From Polynucleobacter sp. Adler-ghost (GTDB lineage: Bacteria; Pseudomonadota; Gammaproteobacteria; Burkholderiales; Burkholderiaceae): a stretch of 64,000 bases of DNA. The notes under the pieces are model-generated. The model made no database searches. It was not told the DNA's origin and worked only from the letters and a program-made list of their open reading frames with translations. Location of the stretch: the NCBI RefSeq assembly GCF_018688495.1, contig NZ_CP061320.1:2018586-2082585 (forward strand), in the 5' to 3' direction. Below, piece by piece: positions 30,855-39,280 of this stretch. A program made the translations under genes and the position numbers. Position 1 is the first letter of the stretch, and each line of letters begins with the position of its first letter.

Positions 30855-31742
30855 TTGTTTAAAAATTTTTCAAACTACTCTGGGGTAGCACTTCTTAGAT
30901 TTCTGGTATCGCTGCCCTACAAGACTTTAGTCTCTATTGGCTATGGCCTAGGCTATCTGGCAGCCCACATTCCCAACGATCGCAATCGCGTAGTCCAGAA
31001 AAACTTGGAGCTCTGTTTCCCTGAGCTAAGCGCAACAGAAGTTGATCAACTTAGAAAGCAGCATTGGCGACTGCTGGGACGCAGCTTAGTTGAAAAAAGT
31101 ATTATTTGGCTGGGCAGCAAAAAACAGCTTGCCGAGATGATTGAGGTTCGCCCTGAGGTTGATCTAAATGATAGACAGCCACGTATTTTAGTGAACATGC
31201 ATTTTATTGGCATTGAAGGTAGCATTATTCTGAGTGCACTTGCCAAGGAAAAAGGTTGGCCTCGTACTTCTGGCTTTTTTCAAAGAATGAAAAGCCCTTT
31301 CTTCAATAAGAAGATTATTGAATGGCGCAATCGTTTCGGTGGAAATTCAATTGATCGCCAAGGAAACTCGCTTGCGCTCATTCGAGAGATCCGCAAGGGC
31401 AGCTTCATTATCATTGCGCCTGATATTGATTTAGGCCTCAAGGACTCTACCTTCGTTCCCTTCTTTAATATTCAAACTAATACGATCACAGCTGTATCGC
31501 GTCTTGCTAAAATCACAGGGGCGCAGGTCTGCATGATGATCACTACTCTCAAAAAAGATGGGGCTGGCTATGTTTGCACTATTAGCAAGCCCCTTGAAAA
31601 TTTCCCCACCGAAAATCCTGAAGCCGATACAGCGCGACTCAACACAATTTTTGAAAAAGAAATTAGACTCAGGCCAGCCGAATACTACTGGGTTCATAAG
31701 CGCTTTAAAAACAGGCCTCACAATGAGGCGAGTCCCTACTAG
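30855..31742 (+). CDS. lipid A biosynthesis acyltransferase (LpxL/HtrB family), second close paralogue
   Basis: 295 aa. Same order of blocks as 7670-8569: YGLGYLAAHIPNDRNRVVQKNLELCFPEL, catalytic [45 protein letters not shown] and [12 protein letters not shown]. Start is TTG 30855; no ATG lies ahead of the first hydrophobic helix. The two paralogues probably add the two secondary acyl chains of lipid A. Eight bases separate it from can. Confidence 0.9.
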   Translation: MFKNFSNYSGVALLRFLVSLPYKTLVSIGYGLGYLAAHIPNDRNRVVQKNLELCFPELSATEVDQLRKQHWRLLGRSLVEKSIIWLGSKKQLAEMIEVRPEVDLNDRQPRILVNMHFIGIEGSIILSALAKEKGWPRTSGFFQRMKSPFFNKKIIEWRNRFGGNSIDRQGNSLALIREIRKGSFIIIAPDIDLGLKDSTFVPFFNIQTNTITAVSRLAKITGAQVCMMITTLKKDGAGYVCTISKPLENFPTENPEADTARLNTIFEKEIRLRPAEYYWVHKRFKNRPHNEASPY

Positions 31743-31780
31743 CACTTCTGCTAGGGCTACTTTTGCCCTATCATTAAAGA

Positions 31781-32533
31781 ATGAATGAACGCATTGGCTT
31801 ATTTGCTGATCTACATAGCAATTTAGAAGCTTTTGAAGCCTGCATGGAGCGGGCTCAAGAGCTTGGCGTTACTCGCATGGTCTTCTTGGGTGATATTGTT
31901 GGCTATAACGCTGACCCCGGCATTGTGATTGATCGCATTGGTGAAATGGTCGCCAATAAAAAAGCAATTGCTGTTTTGGGAAATCATGATCAGGCAATCT
32001 TTGAAGACCGCAGCAAGCAAATGAATGTAAGCGCAAATGCAGCAATAGAGTGGACTAAGGCTCAGCTCAATCCTCAGCAAATTCGATTTCTAAAAGAATT
32101 ACCACTCATGGTTCAAGAGGAGACGATGTGTTTTGTTCATGCATCAGCTCACAATCCTGCTGACTGGAATTACATTACTGACAGCATGAGCGCTTGGCGT
32201 TGCGTACAAAGCTCAGGAAAGACGTATACCTTTGTTGGCCATGCTCATGAACAAGCACTTTTCTATCAAAGCGCTGTCGGTAAATTGATTCGTTTTGCAC
32301 CATACCCCGGCGATGGAATTCCAGTGATGCATCATCGTCAGTGGGTTGGCGTGGTTGGCTCACTTGGTCAACCACGAGATGGAAATCCAGAAGCTTGCTT
32401 TGCTATATTTGAACCAGGATTAGAAGTGCTTACCTTTCACCGAACTCCATACGATCAATTTACAGCAGCTGAAAAAGTGCGTCGCGCTGGGTTACCAGAA
32501 GATCTTGCCAACCGTCTGATTACAGGTAAATAA
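31781..32533 (+). CDS. calcineurin-like metallophosphoesterase
   Basis: 250 aa. Dinuclear metal-site motifs in order: GLFADLHSNLEAF (DxH), VFLGDIVGYNADP (GDxxGY), AVLGNHDQAIF (GNHD) and FVGHAHEQALF (GHxH), ending with a small beta-rich domain. This YfcE/PPP-like subgroup hydrolyses phosphomonoesters or phosphoproteins. It lies 7 bp ahead of a Ser/Thr kinase gene on the same strand, so it may be the opposing phosphatase (inference). Confidence 0.85.
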   Translation: MNERIGLFADLHSNLEAFEACMERAQELGVTRMVFLGDIVGYNADPGIVIDRIGEMVANKKAIAVLGNHDQAIFEDRSKQMNVSANAAIEWTKAQLNPQQIRFLKELPLMVQEETMCFVHASAHNPADWNYITDSMSAWRCVQSSGKTYTFVGHAHEQALFYQSAVGKLIRFAPYPGDGIPVMHHRQWVGVVGSLGQPRDGNPEACFAIFEPGLEVLTFHRTPYDQFTAAEKVRRAGLPEDLANRLITGK

Positions 32534-32540
32534 TTTACCT

Positions 32541-33959
32541 ATGTCGATTAATACCGATATTGAAGCAGTTGATGAAATTTTCCAAGAAGGCAAAGTAGTT
32601 GATGGATTTGTATTGGGAGCAGAGGTGCATCGCGGCGGTATGGCCAGCCTCTACTCCGCAAGCAAAGAAGGGATTGATGTCCCTATTCTCCTGAAGATTC
32701 CTAGGGTAGGTCGTGATCAGCCCGTGGAAAGTCTCATTGGCTTTGAAACTGAGCTCACTATTCTGCGCTCACTGAAGAGTCCTTACGTTCCCAAGTATCT
32801 CGGCTCTGGAAATATGGCAACACGCCCCTACATTGCTATGGAGCGCGTGGCAGGGAGACCACTTGAGGACTTTATTAAAGAAGGTAGAGTTTTTACAATT
32901 GATGAGGTTGTGAAGATTGGTGTTGATTTAGCGCAAGCGGTGCAATCTCTACATGCGCAAGATGCCATTCATTTAGATATTAAGCCCGAAAACATTCTGA
33001 TTGATGATCAAGGCAAGATCACGTTAATTGACTTTGGCTTATCGCATCATGCGCGTTTTCCAGACTTACTCGCGGAAGAGATGCGCAAAGGGGTTGGCTC
33101 GGCACCCTATATTGCACCAGAGCAAGTGATTGGCATTCGCTCAGACTATCGTAGCGATATTTTTTCTATTGGCGTCATCTTGTATGAGCTACTCACGGGC
33201 GAGCTTCCCTTTGGAAACCCTCAGTCGATGTACGGCTTACGCAAAAGAATGTGGGCGCAGGCATTTCCTCCGCGTGCCATTCGAAAAGAAATTCCCCGCT
33301 GGTTACAAGAAGTTGTTTTGCGTTGTCTTGAGCCCCGTGCAGCAGATCGCTATCAGAGCGCTACTCGTTTACGTCAAGTCTTGCGCGATCATGAGAGCGT
33401 CATCCTAACAGAGCGCGCTGATCGAGTTGATCCCCTGAGCTTTTGGGAAAACCTCAAGCGCATGTTCCGTGCGGCGGGTTACGAGCCCTCCCCGAGTCCC
33501 CGCCCCAGCATTGGTAATGATGATGCGCCTCTGATGATTGCAGCGATTGATACGCGCCAGTCTGATGAAGACTTGCGTGTACGCATGCAAACAACTGCAA
33601 AGAACTTACTGCAGGCCTACCCCGAAAGTCGGCTTGTTTGTATCAGTACGATTGCAAGTACTCCGACTTTTGAAGGCAATCAAGAAAGTGAAACTGCTAG
33701 CGGTATTGTGCGCGGGCATCTCGTGCAACTTATGGAATGGGCAAAGCCTTTGAAATTGCCACCGGAGCGGATTTCATATCATGTATTGGAAGCGCTTGAT
33801 CCAGCTAGTCGAATTGTGGAATTTGCCAAAGATAACGATGCATCACTGATTCTCATTGGGGCATCTCATAAGCCGCCAAATAAAGTAACGCCTTGGCGAA
33901 CCTCTATGACAAAGATTGCTGAAGAGGCTCCTTGCAGCGTTCATATTGTCAGAACCTAG
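32541..33959 (+). CDS. Ser/Thr protein kinase fused to a universal stress protein domain
   Basis: 472 aa without a membrane segment. Hanks-type kinase at about residues 20-285: glycine loop LGAEVHRGGMASLY, Lys52 in LLKIPRV, catalytic loop HLDIKPEN (Asp146, Asn151), DFG at 164-166, then APEQ and RSDIFSIGVILYELLTG. A linker with SPSPRP precedes a C-terminal UspA fold (about 329-472) with LILIGASHKPPN and a final CSVHIVRT strand. Cytosolic, unlike PknB-type kinases with PASTA sensors. The Usp part may bind nucleotide and gate the kinase. Adjacent to a metallophosphoesterase. Confidence 0.88.
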   Translation: MSINTDIEAVDEIFQEGKVVDGFVLGAEVHRGGMASLYSASKEGIDVPILLKIPRVGRDQPVESLIGFETELTILRSLKSPYVPKYLGSGNMATRPYIAMERVAGRPLEDFIKEGRVFTIDEVVKIGVDLAQAVQSLHAQDAIHLDIKPENILIDDQGKITLIDFGLSHHARFPDLLAEEMRKGVGSAPYIAPEQVIGIRSDYRSDIFSIGVILYELLTGELPFGNPQSMYGLRKRMWAQAFPPRAIRKEIPRWLQEVVLRCLEPRAADRYQSATRLRQVLRDHESVILTERADRVDPLSFWENLKRMFRAAGYEPSPSPRPSIGNDDAPLMIAAIDTRQSDEDLRVRMQTTAKNLLQAYPESRLVCISTIASTPTFEGNQESETASGIVRGHLVQLMEWAKPLKLPPERISYHVLEALDPASRIVEFAKDNDASLILIGASHKPPNKVTPWRTSMTKIAEEAPCSVHIVRT

Positions 33960-33986
33960 TCTTTCATAGGGCAATTGCCCGATAAT

Positions 33987-34730
33987 ATGATGATGGAAGA
34001 AAAAATACGTGTATCCAAGCTACTCTCTGAGTTGGGTCTATGCTCCCGACGTGAGGCAGACTCTTATATTGAGCAAGGCTTAGTCACTGTTGATGGTGAA
34101 GTGGTCAATGAGCTAGGTTCTCGGGCTTTTCGTCATCAGAAGATTGAGCTCCAGTCTAGCGCCAAAGCACAGCAGGCATCGCGCATTACAGTCATTTTGA
34201 ATAAACCAGTCGGCTTCATCTCTCACTATGATGACGAACAAGAGTATCAACCAGCAGCTTCGCTCATCACTCCTGAGAATTACTTTGCAAGCCCCTTAGA
34301 CAAGGGTCGCAACCCACGCTTTAATACCCGCGGCTTAGCGCCCGCAGGTCGGCTTGATATTGATTCCACTGGCATGCTGGTCTTAACTCAAGATGGTCGT
34401 ACCGCAAAACTCCTCATTGGTGAAAATAGCCCCATCGAAAAAGAGTATTTAGTCCGAGTGGAAGGCGCACTCTCTTTTGAAAATTTAGATCGCCTCAAAC
34501 ATGGTCTGGAATTAGATGGGGTCGTTTTAAAGCCAGCCCAAGTCAGCTGGCAAAACGAAGATCAACTTCGCTTCGTTTTGCGCGAGGGCCGCAAGCGTCA
34601 AATTCGTCGCATGTGTGAAATGGTTGGCCTCCGGGTTTTAGGCCTCAAGCGCGTGCGCATGGGTAGAATTTCGCTAGGCGCCCTACCGCCCGGCAAATGG
34701 CGCTTTGTAAGGCCAGAAGAGCAATTTTAA
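33987..34730 (+). CDS. RsuA/RluB/RluF-type pseudouridine synthase
   Basis: Isomerises uridine in 16S or 23S rRNA. 247 aa from ATG 33987 (adjacent ATGs at 33990 and 33993; the frame opens at TTG 33975). It has an S4 RNA-binding domain (RVSKLLSELGLCSRREADSYIEQG) and a catalytic domain with Asp in APAGRLDIDSTGMLVLT. LREGRKRQIRRMCEMVGLRVL closes the fold. A longer insert between S4 and catalytic domains is closest to the RluF branch, but I do not assign the target base. Confidence 0.88.
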   Translation: MMMEEKIRVSKLLSELGLCSRREADSYIEQGLVTVDGEVVNELGSRAFRHQKIELQSSAKAQQASRITVILNKPVGFISHYDDEQEYQPAASLITPENYFASPLDKGRNPRFNTRGLAPAGRLDIDSTGMLVLTQDGRTAKLLIGENSPIEKEYLVRVEGALSFENLDRLKHGLELDGVVLKPAQVSWQNEDQLRFVLREGRKRQIRRMCEMVGLRVLGLKRVRMGRISLGALPPGKWRFVRPEEQF

Positions 34731-34775
34731 GTGGCTCTACGCGTCTATAATTCTGTCAATTAGATTAAGCGCAGA

Positions 34776-36407
34776 ATTACCATCGATACCACCACCAGCA
34801 CTCCCGGCGCAGAAGTTTTAAGACGCCGTAGCTTTGCCATCATCTCTCACCCAGATGCCGGCAAGACCACGCTTACTGAAAAACTCTTACTATACGCGGG
34901 AGCAATTCAGATTGCGGGCAGTGTAAAGGCTCGTAAAGCTAGTCGACATGCGACCTCTGACTGGATGGAAATTGAGAAGCAGCGTGGTATTTCTGTAGCC
35001 AGCTCAGTAATGCAAATGGAGTATCGCGATTGCATTATTAATCTTCTAGATACTCCAGGCCACCAAGACTTCTCCGAAGATACTTATCGCGTATTGACTG
35101 CGGTTGATTCTGCATTGATGGTGATTGATGCTGCTAATGGTGTTGAGTCACAGACCTTGCGCTTGCTTGAAGTATGTCGTGCACGTAACACGCCAATTGT
35201 GACCTTCATCAACAAAATGGACCGCGAAGTAAAGCCACCCATGGAGTTGATGGATGAAATTGAAACTGCACTAGGTATTGAAGTGGTTCCTTTTACTTGG
35301 CCGGTAGGTATGGGCAAATCTTTCGCCGGCGTGATTGATATTGCCAATTCTCAAATGCGCATGTTCAAAGCAGGTGAAGATCGCGTAACCGAAGATTCTC
35401 ATGCAATTGTTGACATTAATGATCCCGCCCTAAAAGAGCGCCTCGGCACTGATCTTGAAAATGCGCTTGCTGAAGTAGATTTAATTAAAAATGCGATGCC
35501 TGCCTTTGACCGGGAAGCCTTTTTAGCCGGTCGTCAGTCGCCGGTATTCTTTGGCTCAGCCATTAATAATTTTGGTGTACGGGAAATTCTCAATACTTTA
35601 GTTGAACTTGCACCATCACCAGGATCACGCAAAGCTTTACAGCGCGAAGTAAGTCCTGCAGAGAATAAATTTTCTGCTGTGGTCTTTAAGATTCAGGCGA
35701 ACATGGATCCAGCTCATCGAGATCGTGTTGCCTTCTTGCGTATTTGCTCAGGGCATTTTCAGCGTGGCATGAAACTGAAGATTTGTCGTAACGGCAAAGA
35801 AGTGCGCACTAATAATGCACTATCTTTCTTATCGCAACGACGCGATATTTTGGATGAAGCTTTTCCTGGAGATATTATTGGATTGCCGAACCATGGCCTA
35901 CTTCGGTTGGGCGATACGCTAACCGAAGGCGAGCAATTGCAATTTACAGGCTTACCATTTTTTGCTCCAGAAATTTTCCGTATGGTCGAGTCCGCAGATC
36001 CATTACGCTCAAAACAATTGCGCACCGGTCTAATGCAACTTGGTGAAGAGGGTGCGATTCAAGTATTTCGCCCTATGACTGGCGGCACCATGCTGCTTGG
36101 GGCATTTGGACAGCTTCAGTTTGAAGTGGTGAGCCATCGCCTACAAACTGAATACGGGGCGGAAGTACGCTTATTACCGGCACGTTATAACTTGGCTCGC
36201 TGGGTAAGCTCCGAAGATCCTGTAGCACTCAAAAAGTTCATGCTGGAGAATATTCACCGTATGGCAGAAGATGTTGTGGGCGCTTCTGTATTTTTAGCTA
36301 GCCATAAATCTGAACTCGATGTTGCTCAACAGCGCTGGGAATCCATTCAGTTCCATGCCCTAAGAGAGCATGCAGGTCTTATCTATCAATCAGACCTCGC
36401 TGGTTAG
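34776..36407 (+). CDS. prfC: peptide chain release factor 3, non-canonical start codon
   Basis: GTPase that recycles RF1/RF2. The family N terminus is present: RRRSFAIISHPDAGKTTLTEKLL (G1 loop), then ATSDWMEIEKQRGISVASSV (G2), DTPGHQDFSEDTYR (G3) and FINKMDRE (G4). Full length is about 541-543 aa, as expected. The first ATG (34965) lies after the P-loop and would give a dead 480-aa protein. Between the in-frame TAG at 34761 and that ATG there is no ATG, GTG or TTG. The candidates are ATT 34764, ATT 34776 and ATC 34782. I place the start at 34776 by length. No clear ribosome site is visible. Starts 45 bp after the pseudouridine synthase. Confidence 0.85.
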   Translation: MTIDTTTSTPGAEVLRRRSFAIISHPDAGKTTLTEKLLLYAGAIQIAGSVKARKASRHATSDWMEIEKQRGISVASSVMQMEYRDCIINLLDTPGHQDFSEDTYRVLTAVDSALMVIDAANGVESQTLRLLEVCRARNTPIVTFINKMDREVKPPMELMDEIETALGIEVVPFTWPVGMGKSFAGVIDIANSQMRMFKAGEDRVTEDSHAIVDINDPALKERLGTDLENALAEVDLIKNAMPAFDREAFLAGRQSPVFFGSAINNFGVREILNTLVELAPSPGSRKALQREVSPAENKFSAVVFKIQANMDPAHRDRVAFLRICSGHFQRGMKLKICRNGKEVRTNNALSFLSQRRDILDEAFPGDIIGLPNHGLLRLGDTLTEGEQLQFTGLPFFAPEIFRMVESADPLRSKQLRTGLMQLGEEGAIQVFRPMTGGTMLLGAFGQLQFEVVSHRLQTEYGAEVRLLPARYNLARWVSSEDPVALKKFMLENIHRMAEDVVGASVFLASHKSELDVAQQRWESIQFHALREHAGLIYQSDLAG

Positions 36408-36409
36408 CT

Positions 36410-36658
36410 CTAGCGTGGGCTTGATTGCGGCCAATTGCAATCAAATACCGCAAGTAACTGCGTATCGTTTTTTCTAAACGATGCAGTCTTGCCATATTGT
36501 GCGCAATACGCATTAGCCTTTGCTGTAAGTGAGGCAATAGGTTCGCCATCACTATTTAGAAAGGTCACATGATTTGAATCTGATGCATCGGTATAAACCG
36601 CAGCGCAAGCACTCAAGCCAACCATGCCTAGCAATACAATATATTTGAAATGCGTCAT
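36410..36658 (-). CDS. small lipoprotein
   Basis: 82 aa from ATG 36658: signal peptide MTHFKYIVLLGMVG with lipobox LSAC (lipidated Cys at about residue 18), then a short soluble domain with two cysteines (AYCAQYGK, VFDCNWP) that could form a disulphide. The frame extends to 36697 without a signal-like start. It lies just inside the prfC 3' side, convergent with it. Family not recognised. Confidence 0.72.
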   Translation of the reverse strand: MTHFKYIVLLGMVGLSACAAVYTDASDSNHVTFLNSDGEPIASLTAKANAYCAQYGKTASFRKNDTQLLAVFDCNWPQSSPR

Positions 36659-36693
36659 AAAAAATCTCTTATTCAATAAAGTTATTCGCCCAC

Positions 36694-36921
36694 TCATCGC
36701 TCCAGCTTCTTAACTAAACTTGCAGTGAGCTTGCTAGCAAATGGGCGATAGATCAAAATGCAAATAATCGCAACAGGGTAAGCAACCGCCCAAAGCTCAA
36801 GCCATACCCAAAAGAAATTCTTCGCAAAGCCTATACGAACCAAAGTGGTTGCTAAAGTAATGCTTAATGACATGAGCCCACCCATAATGGCGGCAAAAAT
36901 AAGATTAGGAATATTTATCAT
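36694..36921 (-). CDS. DUF2798-like membrane protein
   Basis: 75 aa with two membrane helices: PNLIFAAIMGGLMSLSITLATTL and FFWVWLELWAVAYPVAIICILIYRP. The pattern and size fit DUF2798. Followed by the lipoprotein gene on the same strand. Role unknown. Confidence 0.78.
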   Translation of the reverse strand: MINIPNLIFAAIMGGLMSLSITLATTLVRIGFAKNFFWVWLELWAVAYPVAIICILIYRPFASKLTASLVKKLER

Positions 36922-37052
36922 GAGCTAGACATGTAGTACACCATGCTTTTTAAGGATAAAGCCGACAGAGATCTTTCAATCATAGCGCCTAGATCACTTA
37001 ACTGTTATTCTGATCTGTGATCACTATTTCGCGCCCTACATAGGGGAGTCTG

Positions 37053-37066
37053 CTGAGCATGCTCAG
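37053..37066. promoter_or_regulatory. 14-bp perfect palindrome
   Basis: CTGAGCATGCTCAG, 33 bp before the ATG at 37099. It could be an operator. There is no T-run and no known box that I recognise. Confidence 0.35.
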
Positions 37067-37098
37067 AGGTTCATCATTCCAAGACTCTAGGAAAATAT

Positions 37099-37305
37099 AT
37101 GGCTGTTGGCCAAAATCAAAGAAATAGAAAAAACGACCCCATGGTGAGTAAAACTGGTAAAGCTAAATTGGGGCCACTTACCGTTACTCAACTCAGTAAA
37201 TTGCTCGAATCTAGCACTAAGCCCAAAGAGAAGGCAAAGATACAGAGGGCTCTCAATAAGCGCCCTCCGGTCGCAGTACCCACTGCAACGGCAGCTGTAG
37301 CCTAA
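37099..37305 (+). CDS. small basic hypothetical protein
   Basis: 68 aa, Lys-rich (KNDPMVSKTGKAKLGPLTVTQL; STKPKEKAKIQRALNKRPP) with a Pro/Ala/Val tail. AGGAAAATAT precedes the ATG, and a strong terminator follows five bases after the stop. It therefore looks like a self-contained gene. Composition suggests a nucleic-acid-associated or ribosome-associated protein, without recognised domain. Confidence 0.75.
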   Translation: MAVGQNQRNRKNDPMVSKTGKAKLGPLTVTQLSKLLESSTKPKEKAKIQRALNKRPPVAVPTATAAVA

Positions 37306-37310
37306 GTACT

Positions 37311-37336
37311 AAGCCCCGAAATTACCGGGGCTTTTT
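37311..37336 (+). terminator. intrinsic terminator
   Basis: AGCCCCG, a six-base loop, CGGGGCT and TTTTTCTT, directly after the 68-aa gene. Confidence 0.9.
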
Positions 37337-37357
37337 CTTATGTAATATCCTGTCATC

Positions 37358-37855
37358 ATGAAGGCATTCCCTCAAATTCACTCCATGTATATTGCTCCTC
37401 GAGCGGGCGAGCTGATGGCGCCGCTTGAAAGAGCGGAGATCATTGCCGGCAAAGGAATTGTCGGAGATCGCTACGCACTAGGTCTAGGCGCCTTCTCTAA
37501 GACCAAGCCAAAAATACGCCACATTTCCCTAATTACCCTCTCAGGGATAGAAAATGCTAATGCCCAATTACGCGCTAAGCAGCAAACCCTCTTTGGCGAG
37601 GGCGATACCCGAAGAAATCTTGTGATTAGTGGCATCTCTGAGGATGAGTTAAATAGCTTAGTTGGCAAGATTTTCTATTTAGGGGGCATTGCATTCAAGG
37701 GCACTGAATTATGCGAACCCTGTCAGCGACCGGCCAACTTACTAAAAAGACCTGACTTCATGAACGTTTTTGAGAATAGGGGCGGTCTCAGAGCAGAAGC
37801 GCTAGACTCTGGGATCCTGAGTAATGGCGATTCGCTCACATACCCATCAGAGTAA
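37358..37855 (+). CDS. MOSC-domain protein
   Basis: 165 aa. MOSC core: GKGIVGDRYALGLGAFS, then GEGDTRRNLVISG, and the conserved cysteine in GTELCEPCQRPANLL that receives the sulphur of the molybdenum-cofactor-type chemistry. Ends EALDSGILSNGDSL. A stand-alone MOSC protein of this size is usually YiiM-like. A GNAT gene starts five bases after its stop. Confidence 0.88.
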   Translation: MKAFPQIHSMYIAPRAGELMAPLERAEIIAGKGIVGDRYALGLGAFSKTKPKIRHISLITLSGIENANAQLRAKQQTLFGEGDTRRNLVISGISEDELNSLVGKIFYLGGIAFKGTELCEPCQRPANLLKRPDFMNVFENRGGLRAEALDSGILSNGDSLTYPSE

Positions 37856-37859
37856 GAAA

Positions 37860-38255
37860 ATGATTACTTATACCGAGCACGCAAGTATTAGCCCAGAACA
37901 GGCTATCGACCTCTATATTCGATCCACTCTTGGGGAGCGCCGTCCAATCGATAGTGCCGAAACCTTTGCAGCAATGCTTGCCAATGCGAATCTGACTATT
38001 TCAGCATGGGATGGTGAAAAACTAGTCGGCATCAGTCGCAGCCTAACAGACTTTGCCTATGTGGCTTATTTAGCCGACCTTGCTGTAGATGAAGATTACC
38101 AGCGACAGGGAATAGGAAAGCAGCTCATTGAAGAAACTCGGAAGCGCTTGAAGCCTAGCTGCATGATTGTGTTACTTGCAGCTCCGAAAGCAAATACCTA
38201 CTATGAGCACCTGGGCTTTGAGCACAATCCACGCGCTTGGACCATGAAAAAATAA
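37860..38255 (+). CDS. GNAT-family N-acetyltransferase
   Basis: 131 aa from ATG 37860. Acetyl-CoA-binding motif A: LADLAVDEDYQRQGIGKQLIEETRK (QRQGIG pyrophosphate loop), then YYEHLGFEHNPRAWTM. The frame opens at 37824 inside the MOSC gene, rejected. Substrate unknown. Confidence 0.87.
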   Translation: MITYTEHASISPEQAIDLYIRSTLGERRPIDSAETFAAMLANANLTISAWDGEKLVGISRSLTDFAYVAYLADLAVDEDYQRQGIGKQLIEETRKRLKPSCMIVLLAAPKANTYYEHLGFEHNPRAWTMKK

Positions 38256-38274
38256 TTTCACTGAATACCGCAAT

Positions 38275-38922
38275 ATGCCGACCACAAAACTCTGCCTTAT
38301 TCGCCATGGCGAAACTACCTGGAATGCTGAAAGGCGCCTGCAAGGACATACTGATATTCCACTGAATGCAAAAGGCATTCTGCAAGCTCGCCAAATGGCA
38401 CAAGCACTTAAGAATGCAAATCTCATATTCGATGTTTTATATACCAGCGACCTTAAAAGAGCGGCTGATACTGCAAATGCTATTGTTGAATTATTTGGCA
38501 TAGAGGCAAAAGTTGATAGCACTTTACGAGAGCGCCATTTTGGCGCGCTTCAGGGACTCTCTATTCAAGAGGCGCCATTAGTACAACCTGCAATTTGGCA
38601 AGCCCATATTGCTCGTGACTTAGAGCATGAACTCGAAGGTGGTGAAAGTATTCAGCAATTCGCATTGCGTGTTCAAACTGTTTTAGACAAAATACAAGCG
38701 CAACATTCAGGAAAAACAATTTTGCTTGTTAGTCATGGCGGCACGCTCGACATGATGTATCGAATTGCTAGCAAGCAAGCTTTAAGTACAGAGCGGGTAG
38801 CCTCAGTGCCAAATGCTTCACTAAATTGGATTACACATCAGCAAGATGATGGTTGGTCAATCGAGAGATGGGCCGATACTCGCCATCTTGAAGGCCCTGC
38901 ACTAGAAGGTGTAGATCTTTAA
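38275..38922 (+). CDS. histidine phosphatase (phosphoglycerate mutase-like)
   Basis: 215 aa. Catalytic RHGETTWNAERRLQGHTD (phospho-His in RHG, residue 11), ERHFGALQG acid region and second His in LLVSHGGTLDMM. Branch with GpmB/CobC-like phosphatases; cofactor-independent phosphohydrolase on small substrates is most likely. Ends one base before a bidirectional terminator. Confidence 0.9.
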   Translation: MPTTKLCLIRHGETTWNAERRLQGHTDIPLNAKGILQARQMAQALKNANLIFDVLYTSDLKRAADTANAIVELFGIEAKVDSTLRERHFGALQGLSIQEAPLVQPAIWQAHIARDLEHELEGGESIQQFALRVQTVLDKIQAQHSGKTILLVSHGGTLDMMYRIASKQALSTERVASVPNASLNWITHQQDDGWSIERWADTRHLEGPALEGVDL

Positions 38923-38954
38923 GCAAAAAATCACCCGTAGGTGACTTTTTGCTT
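38921..38954. terminator. bidirectional terminator
   Basis: AAGCAAAAA-TCACC, loop, GGTGA-CTTTTTGCTT, between the convergent phosphatase and the 79-aa gene. The long AT flanks also pair. Confidence 0.88.
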
Positions 38955-38967
38955 ATCTAGTAAAAGT

Positions 38968-39207
38968 TTACTTTCTAATATGAGCGTGACGAGCAGCGTC
39001 TTGTGACATGCCTTCACCCTTTGGCTTACCTTCAAGTGCTTCTTTTTCTGCAGTAATTTCTTTACGGCGCTCTTTGCAAGAACCAGCAATCTCTTGCAAA
39101 GCTTTACGAGCTCTTGCTGCAGAAGCTTTAACTCCTTTTCCGTGGAATTTTTCATTCTCTGATTGGTACACCTCAAAAGCAGCCATTAGCTTGTCATGAT
39201 GGGACAT
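38968..39207 (-). CDS. small charged, helical hypothetical protein
   Basis: 79 aa, very rich in Lys, Ala and Glu (ASAARARKALQEIAGSCKERRKEITAEKEAL). Predicted two-helix, histone-H1-like composition, ending AARHAHIRK. AAGGAAAAAT gives a good ribosome site. The overlapping alternative frame (38931-39176) lacks one. Possibly nucleoid-associated; not assigned. Confidence 0.72.
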   Translation of the reverse strand: MSHHDKLMAAFEVYQSENEKFHGKGVKASAARARKALQEIAGSCKERRKEITAEKEALEGKPKGEGMSQDAARHAHIRK

Positions 39208-39280
39208 ATTTTTCCTTATAAATGATTGAAATAATCGACTTAAGAAACACTTTAACCCAATCTATATGAATAATTTCAAT

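Noticed and set aside
34965..36407. prfC starting at its first ATG (480 aa)
   Set aside because: Would remove the G1 loop that is intact upstream in frame; a working RF3 must start earlier.
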